Positions 1-9,429 of a stretch of DNA of 64,000 bases are shown here, one piece after another. The first letter of the stretch is position 1. Each line of letters opens with the position of its first letter. The translations under genes and the position numbers were made by a program. The notes under the pieces were generated by a model that was not told where the DNA came from, did no database searches, and saw only the letters and a list, made by a program, of their open reading frames with translations. Origin of the DNA: Archangium primigenium (GTDB lineage Bacteria > Myxococcota > Myxococcia > Myxococcales > Myxococcaceae); contig NZ_JADWYI010000001.1 in the NCBI RefSeq assembly GCF_016904885.1, forward strand, positions 4,278,001-4,342,000, read 5' to 3'.

Positions 1-3000
1 TGGCGCCCGAGGGACAGAAGACGGCGGGAGGCGTCTTGTCCTGGACGGTGACGTCGAAGGTGCAGCTCGCCACCAGGCCCGCCGAGTCGCGCGCGGTGGC
101 CGTCACCCGCGTGGTGCCGAAGACGAAGAAGCCGCCGGACTCGTGGCTGTAGGAGACGGCGGGCGGCAGGGTGGCATCGTCATCCGTGGCCTGGGCGGGC
201 GCGTAGGTGACGGCCGCGCCGAGGGACCGCTGGGCCTCGACGGTCTGACTCGCGGGGCAGGTGATGGAGGGCGGCACGCTGTTGACGAGCCGGGCCAGCG
301 GCAGGGACCACGGCTCCTGGCCGTGTCGGCCGTCGCTCGCGCTGAAGACCACGGTGTCGCCGTAGCGGGTGAAGCCCGAGGGCTCCGAGCCGAGCCGCCA
401 GGGCGCGATGTCGTGCAGCAGGAAGGTGCCCGCCTCGGTGCCATCCGTGCGCCACAGCTCCGTGCCGTGCACGTCGTCGTTGGCGGCGAAGAGGACGAGC
501 TGCTGCTCGGGCAGCGCGAACAGGGCCTCGGCGAGCACGCCGCCCCGGGCGCCCGGGAGGATGTCCTTGACGCGCGTGGTGCCCGCCTCGGTGCCGTCCG
601 TCTTCCACAGCTCGCTGCCCGTGGTGCCATCGTCGGCGGTGAAGTACAGGTGCGAGCCCATCGCCGTGAGGGCCCGGGGCATGGCGCTTCCGGCCCCCGG
701 GAAGATGTCCTTGACGCGGGTGGTGCCCGCCTCGGTGCCGTCCGTCTTCCACAGCTCCACGCCCGAGCCGCCATCCGTGGCGGTGAAGTACAGATGGCCG
801 CCCATCCACGCGAACTGCTCGGGTCCGGAGTCCTGCCCGCCCGGCGCGATGTCCTTCACGAGGGTGGCGCTCGTGCCGTCCGTCTTCCACAGCTCGTTGC
901 CCGAGCCGGCCGCGCCCGCCACGAAGTAGAGCGCGCCGTCCCACGCGCCCGCGATGCTCAGCACGGCGGAGCGGTCCTCGCCATTGCGGATGTCGGTGAC
1001 CTGGACGGTGCCCGCCTCGGTGCCGTCCGTCTTCCACAGCGCGCGTCCCCCCGAGGTGTCCTGGGCGAGGAAGTAGAGGGCATTGCCCATGCGCACGAAG
1101 TGCAGGGGGGTGGAGCCCTCGGGGCCCGGGACCAGGTCCTTGACGAGCACCGTGCCCTCGTCGGTGCCGTCCGTGCGCCACAGCTCCACGCCGCTCTCCG
1201 CGGTCTGGCCCGCGAAGACGATCACGGTGTCCAGGGCGGCGAGCGCGATGGGGTTGGGGTAGTCGTAGAGCTGCAGCGAGACCTTGGAGGACACCTGGGT
1301 GGTGCTCGCCACGGTGCCGCCGGTGCGCCACAGCTGGTAGCCGGTGGACACGCGCGGCAGCGACGCGAAGTAGAGGAAGTCCCCGAGCGGCGTGAGCGAG
1401 GTGATGCCCTGCGTGGAGGAGAACTGCAGCTCGATGCGCGGGATGATGTCCTTGAGCGCCACGGTGCTCGTCGCGCTGCCCCGGGTCTTCCACAGGCGCG
1501 CCGCCGCGTAGGGCTCGAAGGAGGTGAAGTACAGGTCCCCCTTCCAGTTGACGAAGGGCACGGGGCTGCCGCCCCGGGTGGGCGGCGGCGTGAGGTCCGA
1601 GCCCACGGGCCGCGTGTTGGCGAGCGTGCCCCGGCTCTGCCACAGCGTGGGCACGGCGGGGTCCGGATCCAGCCCGGTGCCCGGCGCGATCGCCGTGAAG
1701 TACATGGTGTCCTGCCAGGCGGTGAACGAGGCGGGCACCGGCGCCGTGGTGCTGTCGGGCAGGAAGTTGTTGCCGATGGCCTTGGTGCCCGCGGGCGTGC
1801 CGTCACTCGTCCACACCTCGTAGCCGTAGTTGAAGGGAAGGGTCTGCGAGCCGGTGAAGTAGAGCGTGTCGCCCAGCGTGTTCATCGCCATGGGACCCCG
1901 GCCGCCCAGGGCCTTGAAGTCCACGAGCTTCTGGGTGCCCGCCTCGCTGCCGTCCGTCGCGTAGAGCGCGGTCTCCAGGCGCGAGGCGTCCTTCACCCGG
2001 AAGAACAGCCGCGAGCCCGTGGCCACGAGCAGGTCGGGCGTCTCCACGGTGTTGTCACCCGGGAAGAGGTCCGCCACCCGCCGGGTGCCCGCCTCGGTGC
2101 CGTCCGAGCGCCACAGCTCGCGCCCCGTCGCGCCATCCGTGGCGACGAAGTACACCGCGTCGCCCATCACCGTGAGCTGCACGGGATCCGAGGACAGGGG
2201 GCCTGGCCGGATGTCCTTGACGCGCACGGTGCCCGCCTCGGTGCCGTCCGACTTCCACAGCTCGTGGCCGCCCGAGCCATCGTCGCCCGCGAAGAAGAAC
2301 ACCTTGCCCAGCCGCACCAGCTCGCGCGGCGTCGTCGACGTGGACACGGTCACCTGGGCGCCCAGGCGCTGCGTGCCGTTCGTCGTGCCGTCCGAGCGCC
2401 ACACCTGGCGGGCGCCCCCGTTGCCCACGGCCGTGAAGTAGAGCGCGCCGTTGAGTTCCAGGAAGCCGCGCGGCTGGCCCTCCACCGCGCCGAGGTACAG
2501 GTCGCGCACGAGCACGGTGCCCGCCTCGGAGCCATCCGTGCGCCACAGCTCGGTGCCCGTGGTGCCGTCGTTGGCGCTGAAGAAGATCCAGCCGCTGTAC
2601 TCGAAGAAGTTCTCCGGCCGCGAGCCGCCCGCGCCCGGCTGGATGTCCTTGACCAGCACGGTGCCCGCGGTGGTGCCGTCGGTGCGCCACAGCTCCTGGC
2701 CCTGCCGGCCGTTGGTGGCGGAGAAGAAGGTGAGCCCGCGCGAGTGGAAGAGCTGGGTGGGCAGGGAGCTCGTGTTGCCCGGGGCGATGTCCGCCACGAG
2801 CGTGGGGCCCACGGACGTGAGCCGCCACAACTCCCGGCCATTCACCCCGTCATCCGCGGAGAACAGCAGGGTGGACCCGGCGGGCGTCAGGGAGGCCGCG
2901 CGCGGGGCGAGGGCGTTGTCCGCCGAGGTCCCCACGTCCACCACCTGGGCCGCGGGCCCCTCGCCCAGGGCGCGATGGGTGGCCTTCGGACGGACGGGAA

Positions 3001-3100
3001 CGGGGTTCTCGGGGCTCGGCTCCGCGCAGGCGGTCCCCAGGACCAGGACGCACAGGGGCAGCAAGCCCAGGTTCGCTTTGACCATGCGGCATTCAACCAT
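1..3100 (-). CDS. ELWxxDGT-repeat lipoprotein with HYR domain (3' end outside window)
   Basis: The minus strand is open from 3100 to the window edge. The protein starts MVECRMVKANLG, has a hydrophobic stretch ending LGTAC (a non-ideal lipobox) and is probably an exported lipoprotein. About 17 imperfect repeats with cores like ELWRTDGTEAGT follow every ~50 residues between 2823 and 433; this is the ELWxxDGT family of beta-strand-rich surface proteins. A hyalin-type HYR domain lies at ~300-40 (SITCPASQTVEAQ...SCTFDVTV). The start at 3100 is preferred because GAGG lies 5 nt upstream; an in-frame ATG at 3085 is possible. Binding partner unknown. The gene is divergent from purL. The repeats in DNA are coding, not a CRISPR. 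Confidence 0.85.
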   Translation of the reverse strand, partial: MVECRMVKANLGLLPLCVLVLGTACAEPSPENPVPVRPKATHRALGEGPAAQVVDVGTSADNALAPRAASLTPAGSTLLFSADDGVNGRELWRLTSVGPTLVADIAPGNTSSLPTQLFHSRGLTFFSATNGRQGQELWRTDGTTAGTVLVKDIQPGAGGSRPENFFEYSGWIFFSANDGTTGTELWRTDGSEAGTVLVRDLYLGAVEGQPRGFLELNGALYFTAVGNGGARQVWRSDGTTNGTQRLGAQVTVSTSTTPRELVRLGKVFFFAGDDGSGGHELWKSDGTEAGTVRVKDIRPGPLSSDPVQLTVMGDAVYFVATDGATGRELWRSDGTEAGTRRVADLFPGDNTVETPDLLVATGSRLFFRVKDASRLETALYATDGSEAGTQKLVDFKALGGRGPMAMNTLGDTLYFTGSQTLPFNYGYEVWTSDGTPAGTKAIGNNFLPDSTTAPVPASFTAWQDTMYFTAIAPGTGLDPDPAVPTLWQSRGTLANTRPVGSDLTPPPTRGGSPVPFVNWKGDLYFTSFEPYAAARLWKTRGSATSTVALKDIIPRIELQFSSTQGITSLTPLGDFLYFASLPRVSTGYQLWRTGGTVASTTQVSSKVSLQLYDYPNPIALAALDTVIVFAGQTAESGVELWRTDGTDEGTVLVKDLVPGPEGSTPLHFVRMGNALYFLAQDTSGGRALWKTDGTEAGTVQVTDIRNGEDRSAVLSIAGAWDGALYFVAGAAGSGNELWKTDGTSATLVKDIAPGGQDSGPEQFAWMGGHLYFTATDGGSGVELWKTDGTEAGTTRVKDIFPGAGSAMPRALTAMGSHLYFTADDGTTGSELWKTDGTEAGTTRVKDILPGARGGVLAEALFALPEQQLVLFAANDDVHGTELWRTDGTEAGTFLLHDIAPWRLGSEPSGFTRYGDTVVFSASDGRHGQEPWSLPLARLVNSVPPSITCPASQTVEAQRSLGAAVTYAPAQATDDDATLPPAVSYSHESGGFFVFGTTRVTATARDSAGLVASCTFDVTVQDKTPPAVFCPSGA

Positions 3101-3140
3101 ATCCGCCTCATGATCTCCTCGGATGCGACGGGCGCCACGG

Positions 3141-3146
3141 TTATAA
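3141..3146 (+). promoter_or_regulatory. Possible -10 box of purL (leaderless transcript)
   Basis: TTATAA lies only 9 nt before the purL ATG in the 55-bp divergent spacer, and no Shine-Dalgarno sequence is visible. This spacing fits a leaderless mRNA. No clear -35 is seen, so this is a suggestion. Confidence 0.3.
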
Positions 3147-3155
3147 GCGCGTCCC

Positions 3156-6100
3156 ATGCTGACCCTGCGCGGTGCCCCCGCTCTCTCCGAGTTCCGACTG
3201 GCCAAGCTGCTCGCCCGCTGCCGGGAATTGGAGCCGTCCGTCGCCTCCGTCTACGCGGAATTCGTCCATTTCCTCGACCTGGAGATGGACCTCGCCCCGA
3301 CCGAGCACGCCCTGGTGGAGTCGCTGCTGGAGTACGGTCCCCGGCTCGCCCGGCAGGCATCCCGGGGCTCGCTGCTGCTCGTCATCCCCCGGCCCGGCAC
3401 CCTGTCTCCCTGGTCCTCCAAGGCGACCGACATCTTCCACAACTGCGGCCTCAAGGGCGTGCGGCGCATCGAGCGGGGCACGGCCTACCGGGTCGCCGAC
3501 GCGGCCGGCCAGCCCCTCCCGCCCGAGCGGCTCGCCGCCCTCCGGCCCCTCCTGCACGACCGGATGACCCAGGCCGTGGTGGAGCGCGAGGAGGACGCCG
3601 CCGTGCTCTTCGCCGCCCAGACGGCCCGGTCCTTCACCACCGTGGACGTGCTCAGCGGAGGGCGCGCCGCGCTCGTCGACGCCAACCGCGCCCTGGGCCT
3701 GGCGCTGGCGGAGGACGAGATCGACTACCTGGTCGAGCGCTTCACCGCGCTCCAGCGCCACCCCACCGACGTGGAGCTGATGATGTTCGCCCAGGCCAAC
3801 AGCGAGCACTGCCGGCACAAGATCTTCAACGCCTCGTGGACGGTGGATGGCGTGGCCCAGGAGCGCTCGCTCTTCCAGGGCATCAAGAACACCTACGCGG
3901 CGCACCCGGAGGGCGTGCTGTCGGCGTACAAGGACAACGCGGCGGTGATGGAGGGCTTCGAGGTGGAGCGCTTCTTCCCGGAGCCGGAGAGCGGCGAGTA
4001 CCGCTTCCACCGCGAGCCCACGCACATCCTCATGAAGGTGGAGACGCACAACCATCCCACCGCCATCTCGCCGCACCCCGGCGCGTCCACGGGCGCGGGC
4101 GGGGAGATCCGCGACGAGGGCGCCACGGGCCGGGGCGCCAAGCCCAAGGCGGGCCTGACGGGCTTCTCGGTGTCCCACCTGCGCATCCCCGGCCACGAGC
4201 AGCCGTGGGAGGTGCCCTACGGCAAGCCCGAGCGCATCGTGTCCGCGTTGGACATCATGCTCGAGGGCCCGCTGGGCGGCGCCGCGTTCAACAACGAGTT
4301 CGGCCGGCCCAACCTGTGCGGCTACTTCCGCAGCTTCGAGCTGCAGGTGCCCACGCCCGAGGGCGTCGAGGTGCGCGGCTACCACAAGCCCATCATGCTG
4401 GCCGGAGGCCTGGGCAGCATCCGGGCCCAGCACGTGAAGAAGGGCGTGCTCCAGGCGGGCGATCGCATCATCGTGCTCGGGGGCCCGGCGATGCTCATCG
4501 GCCTGGGCGGCGGGGCGGCGTCGTCCATGGCGCAGGGCTCGAGCGCGGCGGAGCTCGATTTCGCCTCGGTGCAGCGCGACAACCCGGAGATGGAGCGGCG
4601 CTGCCAGGAGGTCATCGACCAGTGCTGGGCGCTCGGGGAGGACAACCCCATCCGCTCCATCCACGACGTGGGCGCCGGCGGCCTGTCCAACGCCGTGCCC
4701 GAGCTCATCCACGACAACGGGCTGGGAGGCCGCTTCGAGCTGCGCGAGGTGCCCAACGCCGAGCCCGGCATGTCCCCGGTGGAGATCTGGTGCAACGAGG
4801 CCCAGGAGCGCTACGTGCTGGCGGTGGCGCCCGAGGACGTCATCCGCTTCGCGGCGCTGTGCGAGCGCGAGCGCGCGCCCTTCGCGGTGCTGGGCGAGGC
4901 CACGGCCGAGCAGGTGCTGAAGGTGGGTGACCAGCGCTTCGACAACGCCCCCATCGACATCCCCATGGACGTGCTGTTCGGCAAGGCGCCGCGCATGCAC
5001 CGGGACGTGAAGTCGCGGCCGCTCGCGCACGCGGACTTCACGCCCACCGCGCCCGTGGGCGAGCTGCTCACCCGGGTGCTCGGCCACCCCACGGTGGCGG
5101 ACAAGGGCTTCCTCATCACCATCGGGGACCGCTCGGTGTCGGGCCTCACGGCGCGGGATCAGATGGTGGGCCCGTGGCAGGTGCCGGTGGCCGACTGCGC
5201 GGTGACGCTGTCGGCCCACGCGGGCTACACGGGCGAGGCCATGGCCGTGGGCGAGCGCACGCCCCTGGCGCTGCTGGACGCGGCGGCCTCGGCGCGCATG
5301 GCCGTGGGCGAGGCCGTGACGAACCTCGCCGCGGCGCGCATCGGCAAGCTCGGGGACGTGAAGCTCTCGGCCAACTGGATGGCGGCCGCGGGCAGCCCCG
5401 GCGAGGACGCCAACCTCTACGCCGCCGTGAAGGCGGTGGGCATGGAGCTGTGCCCGGCCCTGGGCCTCACCATCCCCGTGGGCAAGGACTCCATGTCCAT
5501 GCGCACCGTGTGGCAGGAGGGCGGCGCGCGCAAGGCGGTGACGTCCCCGCTCTCGCTCATCATCTCCGGGTTCGCGCCGGTGCTCGACGTGCGCCGCTCG
5601 CTCACGCCTCAACTGCGCGCGCTGGAGGAGGACACGCGGCTGCTCTTCGTGGACCTGGCGCACGGCCAGCAGCGGCTGGGCGGCTCGGTGCTGGCCCAGG
5701 TGCACGCCCAGGTGGGCGCCCGCGCTCCGGACGTGGAGAGCGCCGAGGGGCTCCGGGGCTTCTTCGCCACGATGCAGGCGCTCAACGAGGCGGGCCTCGT
5801 CCTGGCCTACCATGACCGCTCCGACGGCGGCCTCGTCACCACCCTGGTGGAGATGGCCTTCGCGGGGCACCGGGGCCTCGAGGTGGACGTGGGCGCGCTG
5901 GGCCCGGACGCCATCGCGGCGCTGTTCAACGAGGAGCTGGGCGCGGTGCTCCAGGTGCGCGCCGGGGACGTGGCGCGGGTGCGCGCGGCGTGGGCGGCGA
6001 CGGGACTGGACGCGCACGTGCACGAGCTCGGTCGGCCCCGGAAGGACCTGACGGTGCGCGTGAGCCAGGCGGGTCGGGAGCTGCTGGCCGCGGAGCTCAT

Positions 6101-7046
6101 GGCGCTCCGGGCCACGTGGTCGCGCGTGAGCCTGGAGCTGCAGAAGCTGCGCGACAACCCGCGCGGCGCCGAGGAGGAGTTCGCCACCAAGTGCGACCCC
6201 GCCAACCCCGGCCTGTCCGCCCGGCTCACCTTCGCGCCCGGCGAGGACGTGGCGGCGCCCTTCATCGCGCGGGGGGCCCGGCCCCGGGTGGCCATCCTGC
6301 GCGAGCAGGGCGTCAACAGCCAGTTGGAGATGGCGCGCTCCTTCGTGCGCGCGGGCTTCAGCGCGGTGGACGTGCACATGAGCGACATCCTCGCGGGGCG
6401 GGTGTCCCTGGCGGACTTCGCGGGCCTGGCGGCCTGTGGCGGCTTCTCCTACGGCGACGTGCTGGGCGCGGGGGGCGGCTGGGCGCGCTCCATCCTGTTC
6501 AACGCGCGGGCGCGGGACGAGTTCGCCGCCTTCTTCGCCCGGGCGGACACGTTCGGCCTGGGCATCTGCAACGGCTGCCAGATGATGGCGCAGCTGCGCG
6601 ATCTCATCCCCGGGGCCACCCACTTCCCGGCCTTCGTGCGCAACGTGTCCGAGCAGTTCGAGGCGCGGCTGGTGCAGGTGGAGGTGGGGCCGAGCCCCTC
6701 GCTCTTCTTCCGGGGCATGGAAGGCAGCCGCATCCCCATCGTGTCCTCACACGGCGAGGGCCGGGCCGAGTTCGCGAGCCCCGAGGCCGCCGCCCAGGTG
6801 GAGGGCTTCGTGCCGGTGCGCTTCGTGGACAACCACGGGCGGGTGACCGAGGCCTACCCGGCCAACCCCAACGGCTCGCCCGGGGGCCTCGCGGGCGTCA
6901 CCTCGCGGGACGGCCGGGTGACGATCATGATGCCGCACCCGGAGCGGGTGAGCCGCAGCGTGCAGTACTCGTGGTGCCCGCCGGAGTGGGGCGAGGACAG
7001 CCCCTGGATGCGCCTGTTCCGCAACGCGCGCGCGGCGCTGGGCTGA
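3156..7046 (+). CDS. purL: Phosphoribosylformylglycinamidine synthase, large single-chain form
   Basis: This enzyme converts FGAR, ATP and glutamine to FGAM, the fourth step of purine synthesis. At 1296 residues it is the large gammaproteobacterial/eukaryotic-type PurL, combining N-terminal, AIRS-like synthetase and glutaminase domains, not the split PurSLQ form. Visible signatures are the synthetase stretch HNHPTAISP, and in the C-terminal class I amidotransferase GICNGCQMM, with nucleophile Cys1138, plus [10 protein letters not shown] and PHPERV for the catalytic His/Glu region. It is a stand-alone gene: divergent from the ELWxxDGT gene upstream and facing tRNA-Cys downstream. The product is cytoplasmic. 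The end is the TGA before position 7047. Confidence 0.98.
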   Translation: MLTLRGAPALSEFRLAKLLARCRELEPSVASVYAEFVHFLDLEMDLAPTEHALVESLLEYGPRLARQASRGSLLLVIPRPGTLSPWSSKATDIFHNCGLKGVRRIERGTAYRVADAAGQPLPPERLAALRPLLHDRMTQAVVEREEDAAVLFAAQTARSFTTVDVLSGGRAALVDANRALGLALAEDEIDYLVERFTALQRHPTDVELMMFAQANSEHCRHKIFNASWTVDGVAQERSLFQGIKNTYAAHPEGVLSAYKDNAAVMEGFEVERFFPEPESGEYRFHREPTHILMKVETHNHPTAISPHPGASTGAGGEIRDEGATGRGAKPKAGLTGFSVSHLRIPGHEQPWEVPYGKPERIVSALDIMLEGPLGGAAFNNEFGRPNLCGYFRSFELQVPTPEGVEVRGYHKPIMLAGGLGSIRAQHVKKGVLQAGDRIIVLGGPAMLIGLGGGAASSMAQGSSAAELDFASVQRDNPEMERRCQEVIDQCWALGEDNPIRSIHDVGAGGLSNAVPELIHDNGLGGRFELREVPNAEPGMSPVEIWCNEAQERYVLAVAPEDVIRFAALCERERAPFAVLGEATAEQVLKVGDQRFDNAPIDIPMDVLFGKAPRMHRDVKSRPLAHADFTPTAPVGELLTRVLGHPTVADKGFLITIGDRSVSGLTARDQMVGPWQVPVADCAVTLSAHAGYTGEAMAVGERTPLALLDAAASARMAVGEAVTNLAAARIGKLGDVKLSANWMAAAGSPGEDANLYAAVKAVGMELCPALGLTIPVGKDSMSMRTVWQEGGARKAVTSPLSLIISGFAPVLDVRRSLTPQLRALEEDTRLLFVDLAHGQQRLGGSVLAQVHAQVGARAPDVESAEGLRGFFATMQALNEAGLVLAYHDRSDGGLVTTLVEMAFAGHRGLEVDVGALGPDAIAALFNEELGAVLQVRAGDVARVRAAWAATGLDAHVHELGRPRKDLTVRVSQAGRELLAAELMALRATWSRVSLELQKLRDNPRGAEEEFATKCDPANPGLSARLTFAPGEDVAAPFIARGARPRVAILREQGVNSQLEMARSFVRAGFSAVDVHMSDILAGRVSLADFAGLAACGGFSYGDVLGAGGGWARSILFNARARDEFAAFFARADTFGLGICNGCQMMAQLRDLIPGATHFPAFVRNVSEQFEARLVQVEVGPSPSLFFRGMEGSRIPIVSSHGEGRAEFASPEAAAQVEGFVPVRFVDNHGRVTEAYPANPNGSPGGLAGVTSRDGRVTIMMPHPERVSRSVQYSWCPPEWGEDSPWMRLFRNARAALG

Positions 7047-7102
7047 GCGGGCGTCGGGCCGCCGGGTGCTGTCCGGCCAGGCGGCCTTCGCCAGAAACAC
7101 GA

Positions 7103-7136
7103 AGGCCCGATACGAACCGGAGTTCGCATCGGGCCT
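7103..7136 (-). terminator. Rho-independent terminator of tRNA-Cys
   Basis: AGGCCCGAT pairs perfectly with ATCGGGCCT (7103-7111 with 7128-7136), with an inner GAAC/GTTC extension and a 4-nt loop. On the minus strand the hairpin is followed by TTCGTGTTT, so it most likely ends the tRNA-Cys transcript. It could also stop purL read-through on the plus strand, although no T-run follows there. Confidence 0.75.
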
Positions 7137-7143
7137 GGAGAGA

Positions 7144-7214
7144 GGCGCCACCCGGATTCGAACCGGGGAATGAAGGTTTTGCAGACCTTTGCCTTACCAC
7201 TTGGCTATGGCGCC
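7144..7214 (-). tRNA. tRNA-Cys (anticodon GCA)
   Basis: A 71-nt cloverleaf on the minus strand. The acceptor stem is GGCGCCA...GGCGCC, the anticodon loop CTGCAAA gives GCA, and the T-arm contains GGTTCGAATCC. CCA is not encoded. It is a single-gene unit with its own consensus-like promoter (7231-7259) and terminator (7103-7136). Confidence 0.96.
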
Positions 7215-7220
7215 ACGAAC

Positions 7221-7250
7221 CGTGAACGGCCTTATATGGAGCCGTTCACG
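7221..7250. promoter_or_regulatory. Perfect 10-bp inverted repeat centred on the tRNA-Cys -10 box (possible operator)
   Basis: CGTGAACGGC (7221-7230) is mirrored exactly by GCCGTTCACG (7241-7250), with a 10-bp centre that contains the -10 hexamer of the tRNA-Cys promoter. A dimeric regulator bound here would cover the -10 box and the start site. No regulator can be named from sequence. Confidence 0.5.
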
Positions 7251-7259
7251 CCGGGTCAA
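7231..7259 (-). promoter_or_regulatory. Sigma-70-type promoter of tRNA-Cys
   Basis: Read on the minus strand: TTGACC (7259-7254), a 17-bp spacer, then TATAAG (7236-7231). The tRNA begins at 7214, about 17 nt after the -10 box. This is the best vegetative promoter match in the window. Confidence 0.8.
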
Positions 7260-7385
7260 GGCACGAGAAGGGGGGAGGGCTCGATCTGTCGGCCGCCTTG
7301 AGGGAGGAGCGGACGAGGAGGGGTGGGGATGGGATTCCCGGCCCCCTGGGTTGCCACCGCAGATAACCCGACTGGGAGGTCGCGG

Positions 7386-7742
7386 GTGGCCCAAGTCCGT
7401 CTGGCATGTAGGGAGTTGTTCGTGCGGCTGGGGGACGAGGAAGTCCTCGTCCTGGATTGCCGCGACCCTTCCGATTGGGAGCGCTACGGCGCGCACATCC
7501 CGGGGGCGCTGTGGATGCCTTTCGAGGAGCTGCTCCAGGATCTGGTGATCCTTCCGGATGACGAGCTGATCGTCGTGTGCGGGTGCTCGCCGGACGGCTC
7601 CGATGCCCACCGGGTGTGTCGGCTGCTGCAGCGCCATGGGCTGCAGGTGGTGTGTCTGGAGGGAGGGCTCCAGGGGTGGCTCACCGAGGGGCTGCCCGTC
7701 GAGGAGCACTACACCGAGGCCGTGGCGTCCCAGGCGTGCTGA
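7386..7742 (+). CDS. Rhodanese-like domain protein
   Basis: A single rhodanese domain of 118 residues, probably a cytoplasmic sulfurtransferase or persulfide carrier. The fold signatures are VLVLDCRDPSDWERYGAHIPGAL near the N-terminus and GGLQGWLTEGLPV near the C-terminus. The active-site loop reads VVCGCSPDGSDA; Cys65 is in the catalytic position, but the usual Arg-Ser end of the loop is missing, so the substrate may differ. The GTG start at 7386 is chosen because GGGAGG (7374-7379) lies 6 nt upstream. An in-frame GTG at 7323 would add 21 residues that do not look conserved. It is divergent from tRNA-Cys. Confidence 0.85.
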   Translation: MAQVRLACRELFVRLGDEEVLVLDCRDPSDWERYGAHIPGALWMPFEELLQDLVILPDDELIVVCGCSPDGSDAHRVCRLLQRHGLQVVCLEGGLQGWLTEGLPVEEHYTEAVASQAC

Positions 7743-7835
7743 GGGGGGCGGGGCCCGTGAGCGGACAGATGCTGTGGACGCGCGAAACGGTGTAAAGACG
7801 CGCATCCCCGCAGTCGCGAAGGAAGTCGGACACCC

Positions 7836-8918
7836 ATGGCCAAGCTTCGTGCCGTGCTCATCGGCGCCACCGGTCTCGCCGGACAGCAGTTCATCTCGGC
7901 GCTCAAGGATCACCCCTCCATCGAGCTCACGGGCCTGGCGGCCTCCCCCCGTTCCGCGGGCAAGAGCTACGTGGAGGCGCTGCGCGCGGCCAATGGCATG
8001 ACCGCCTGGTTCGTCCCCGAGCCGCTGCCGGAGTCCATCGCGAAGATGAAGGTGCTGAGCGGCGAGGAGCTGCGCGCCACCGACTACGACATCGCCTTCT
8101 CGGCGGTGGAGTCGGATGTGGCCAAGGAGCTCGAGCCCCGGCTCGCCCGGGACATCCCCGTGTTCTCCGCGGCCAGCGCCTACCGCTACGAGGCGGACGT
8201 GCCGCTCGTGATTCCCCCGGTGAACGCGGGCCACGCGGAGCTCATCCGCGCGCAGCGCAAGCAGCGCGGCTGGAAGGGCTTCATCGTCCCCATCCCCAAT
8301 TGCACCACCACGGGCCTGGCCGTCACCCTGGCGCCGCTGGCCGAGCTCTTCGGCGTGCGCTCGGTGCTGATGACGTCCATGCAGGCCATGTCCGGCGCGG
8401 GCCGCTCGCCCGGCGTCATCGGCCTGGACATCCTGGACAACGTCATTCCCTACATCCCCAAGGAGGAGGAGAAGGTCCAGGTGGAGACCAAGAAGATCCT
8501 CGGCACCCTGGCCCAGGGCGTCATCACCCCCCATGACGTGCAGGTGTCGTGCACGTGCACCCGGGTGGCGGTGCTCGAGGGGCACACCGAGTCCGTCTTC
8601 GTCTCCCTGGAGCGCAAGGCCTCCGTGCAGGAGGTGGTGGCGGCGATGCGCGAGTGGCGCGGCGCCGAGGTGGCCCGGGCGCTTCCTTCCTCGCCCCCCC
8701 GGTGGATCGAGGTGCTCGACGAGCCCTTCCGGCCCCAGCCGCGCCTGGATCGCGACACCCACGGCGGCATGGCCACCACCGTGGGCCGGGTGCGCGAGGA
8801 CGGGGTGCTCCCCAACGGCATCAAGTACCTCCTGGTGTCGCACAACACCAAGATGGGAGCGGCCAAGGGAGCCATCCTGGTGGCCGAACTGATGCGTGCC
8901 CAGGGGCTGCTCGAATGA
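7836..8918 (+). CDS. asd: Aspartate-semialdehyde dehydrogenase (archaeal/fungal-type)
   Basis: Reduces aspartyl phosphate to aspartate semialdehyde with NADPH, at the branch point to lysine/diaminopimelate, threonine and methionine. The N-terminal Rossmann motif is [13 protein letters not shown]. The catalytic Cys156 lies in PNCTTTGL, and [12 protein letters not shown] follows. The length (360 residues) and the PNCTTT/QAMSGAG wording match the archaeal/eukaryotic subfamily rather than the E. coli type. GGAAG stands upstream of the ATG. The ferredoxin gene follows after 94 bp, with its own ribosome binding site. Confidence 0.95.
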   Translation: MAKLRAVLIGATGLAGQQFISALKDHPSIELTGLAASPRSAGKSYVEALRAANGMTAWFVPEPLPESIAKMKVLSGEELRATDYDIAFSAVESDVAKELEPRLARDIPVFSAASAYRYEADVPLVIPPVNAGHAELIRAQRKQRGWKGFIVPIPNCTTTGLAVTLAPLAELFGVRSVLMTSMQAMSGAGRSPGVIGLDILDNVIPYIPKEEEKVQVETKKILGTLAQGVITPHDVQVSCTCTRVAVLEGHTESVFVSLERKASVQEVVAAMREWRGAEVARALPSSPPRWIEVLDEPFRPQPRLDRDTHGGMATTVGRVREDGVLPNGIKYLLVSHNTKMGAAKGAILVAELMRAQGLLE

Positions 8919-9012
8919 GGTAGAGAAGGGGGGCCAGTTTGAGGGTGCCAACCCCCGTTCCACCCATTACTGTGCCGCCCCGCGCGGTCCCGTCTCACGA
9001 GGAGCTATTTCC

Positions 9013-9354
9013 ATGGCTTATGTCGTCGCCGAGCCTTGCATCAAGTGCAAGTACACCGACTGTGTCGAGGTGTGCCCCGTCAACTGCTTCTACGAGGGCG
9101 AGAACTTCCTGGTCATCCACCCGGACGAGTGCATCGACTGCGGCGCGTGTGAGCCCGTCTGCCCGACCAAGGCCATCTACCCGGAGACGGAGCTGCCCGG
9201 GGAGTGGAAGGAGTACCAGAAGCTCAACGCCGACTTCTCCACGAAGTGGCCCAACATCGCGGCGAAGAAGGCGGCCCTGCCCGAGGCCGAGGAGTTCAAG
9301 GACAAGAAGGGCAAGCGCCCCCAGCTGAGCACGGCCCCCGGGACCGGCAAGTAG
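9013..9354 (+). CDS. fdxA: 7Fe ferredoxin ([3Fe-4S][4Fe-4S], FdxA type)
   Basis: A 113-residue electron carrier. Cys9, Cys17 and Cys50 are placed to hold a [3Fe-4S] cluster, and Cys21, Cys40, Cys43 and Cys46 a [4Fe-4S] cluster, as in Azotobacter ferredoxin I. After CEPVCP, the ~60-residue C-terminal extension ([16 protein letters not shown]...WPNI) is typical of this family. The ATG at 9013 follows GAGGAG at good distance. A longer reading from 8896 overlaps asd and is not supported. A 13-bp hairpin at 9382 ends the transcript. Confidence 0.95.
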   Translation: MAYVVAEPCIKCKYTDCVEVCPVNCFYEGENFLVIHPDECIDCGACEPVCPTKAIYPETELPGEWKEYQKLNADFSTKWPNIAAKKAALPEAEEFKDKKGKRPQLSTAPGTGK

Positions 9355-9381
9355 ACCCCGCGGTTCGCGGCGGTGTTCCAC

Positions 9382-9419
9382 ACGAAGGCCCCGGCGCCCC
9401 TTGGCTCCGGGGCCTTCGT
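9382..9419. terminator. Bidirectional terminator hairpin between fdxA and the converging gene
   Basis: ACGAAGGCCCCGG (9382-9394) pairs perfectly with 9407-9419 around a 12-nt loop. The stem sits between the stop of fdxA (9354) and the stop of the opposing gene (9430). There is no long T-run on either side. Confidence 0.7.
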
Positions 9420-9429
9420 CGTGCCGCCC

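Noticed and set aside
433-2830. Regular ~150-bp DNA repeat that could look like a CRISPR or satellite array
   Set aside because: The repeats are degenerate, in frame, and encode ELWxxDGT units; spacer and repeat sizes do not fit CRISPR.
143-4930. Plus-strand open frame of 1595 codons over the ELWxxDGT gene and purL
   Set aside because: It is a shadow frame that crosses two real genes in opposite directions. The translation is low-complexity with no family resemblance.
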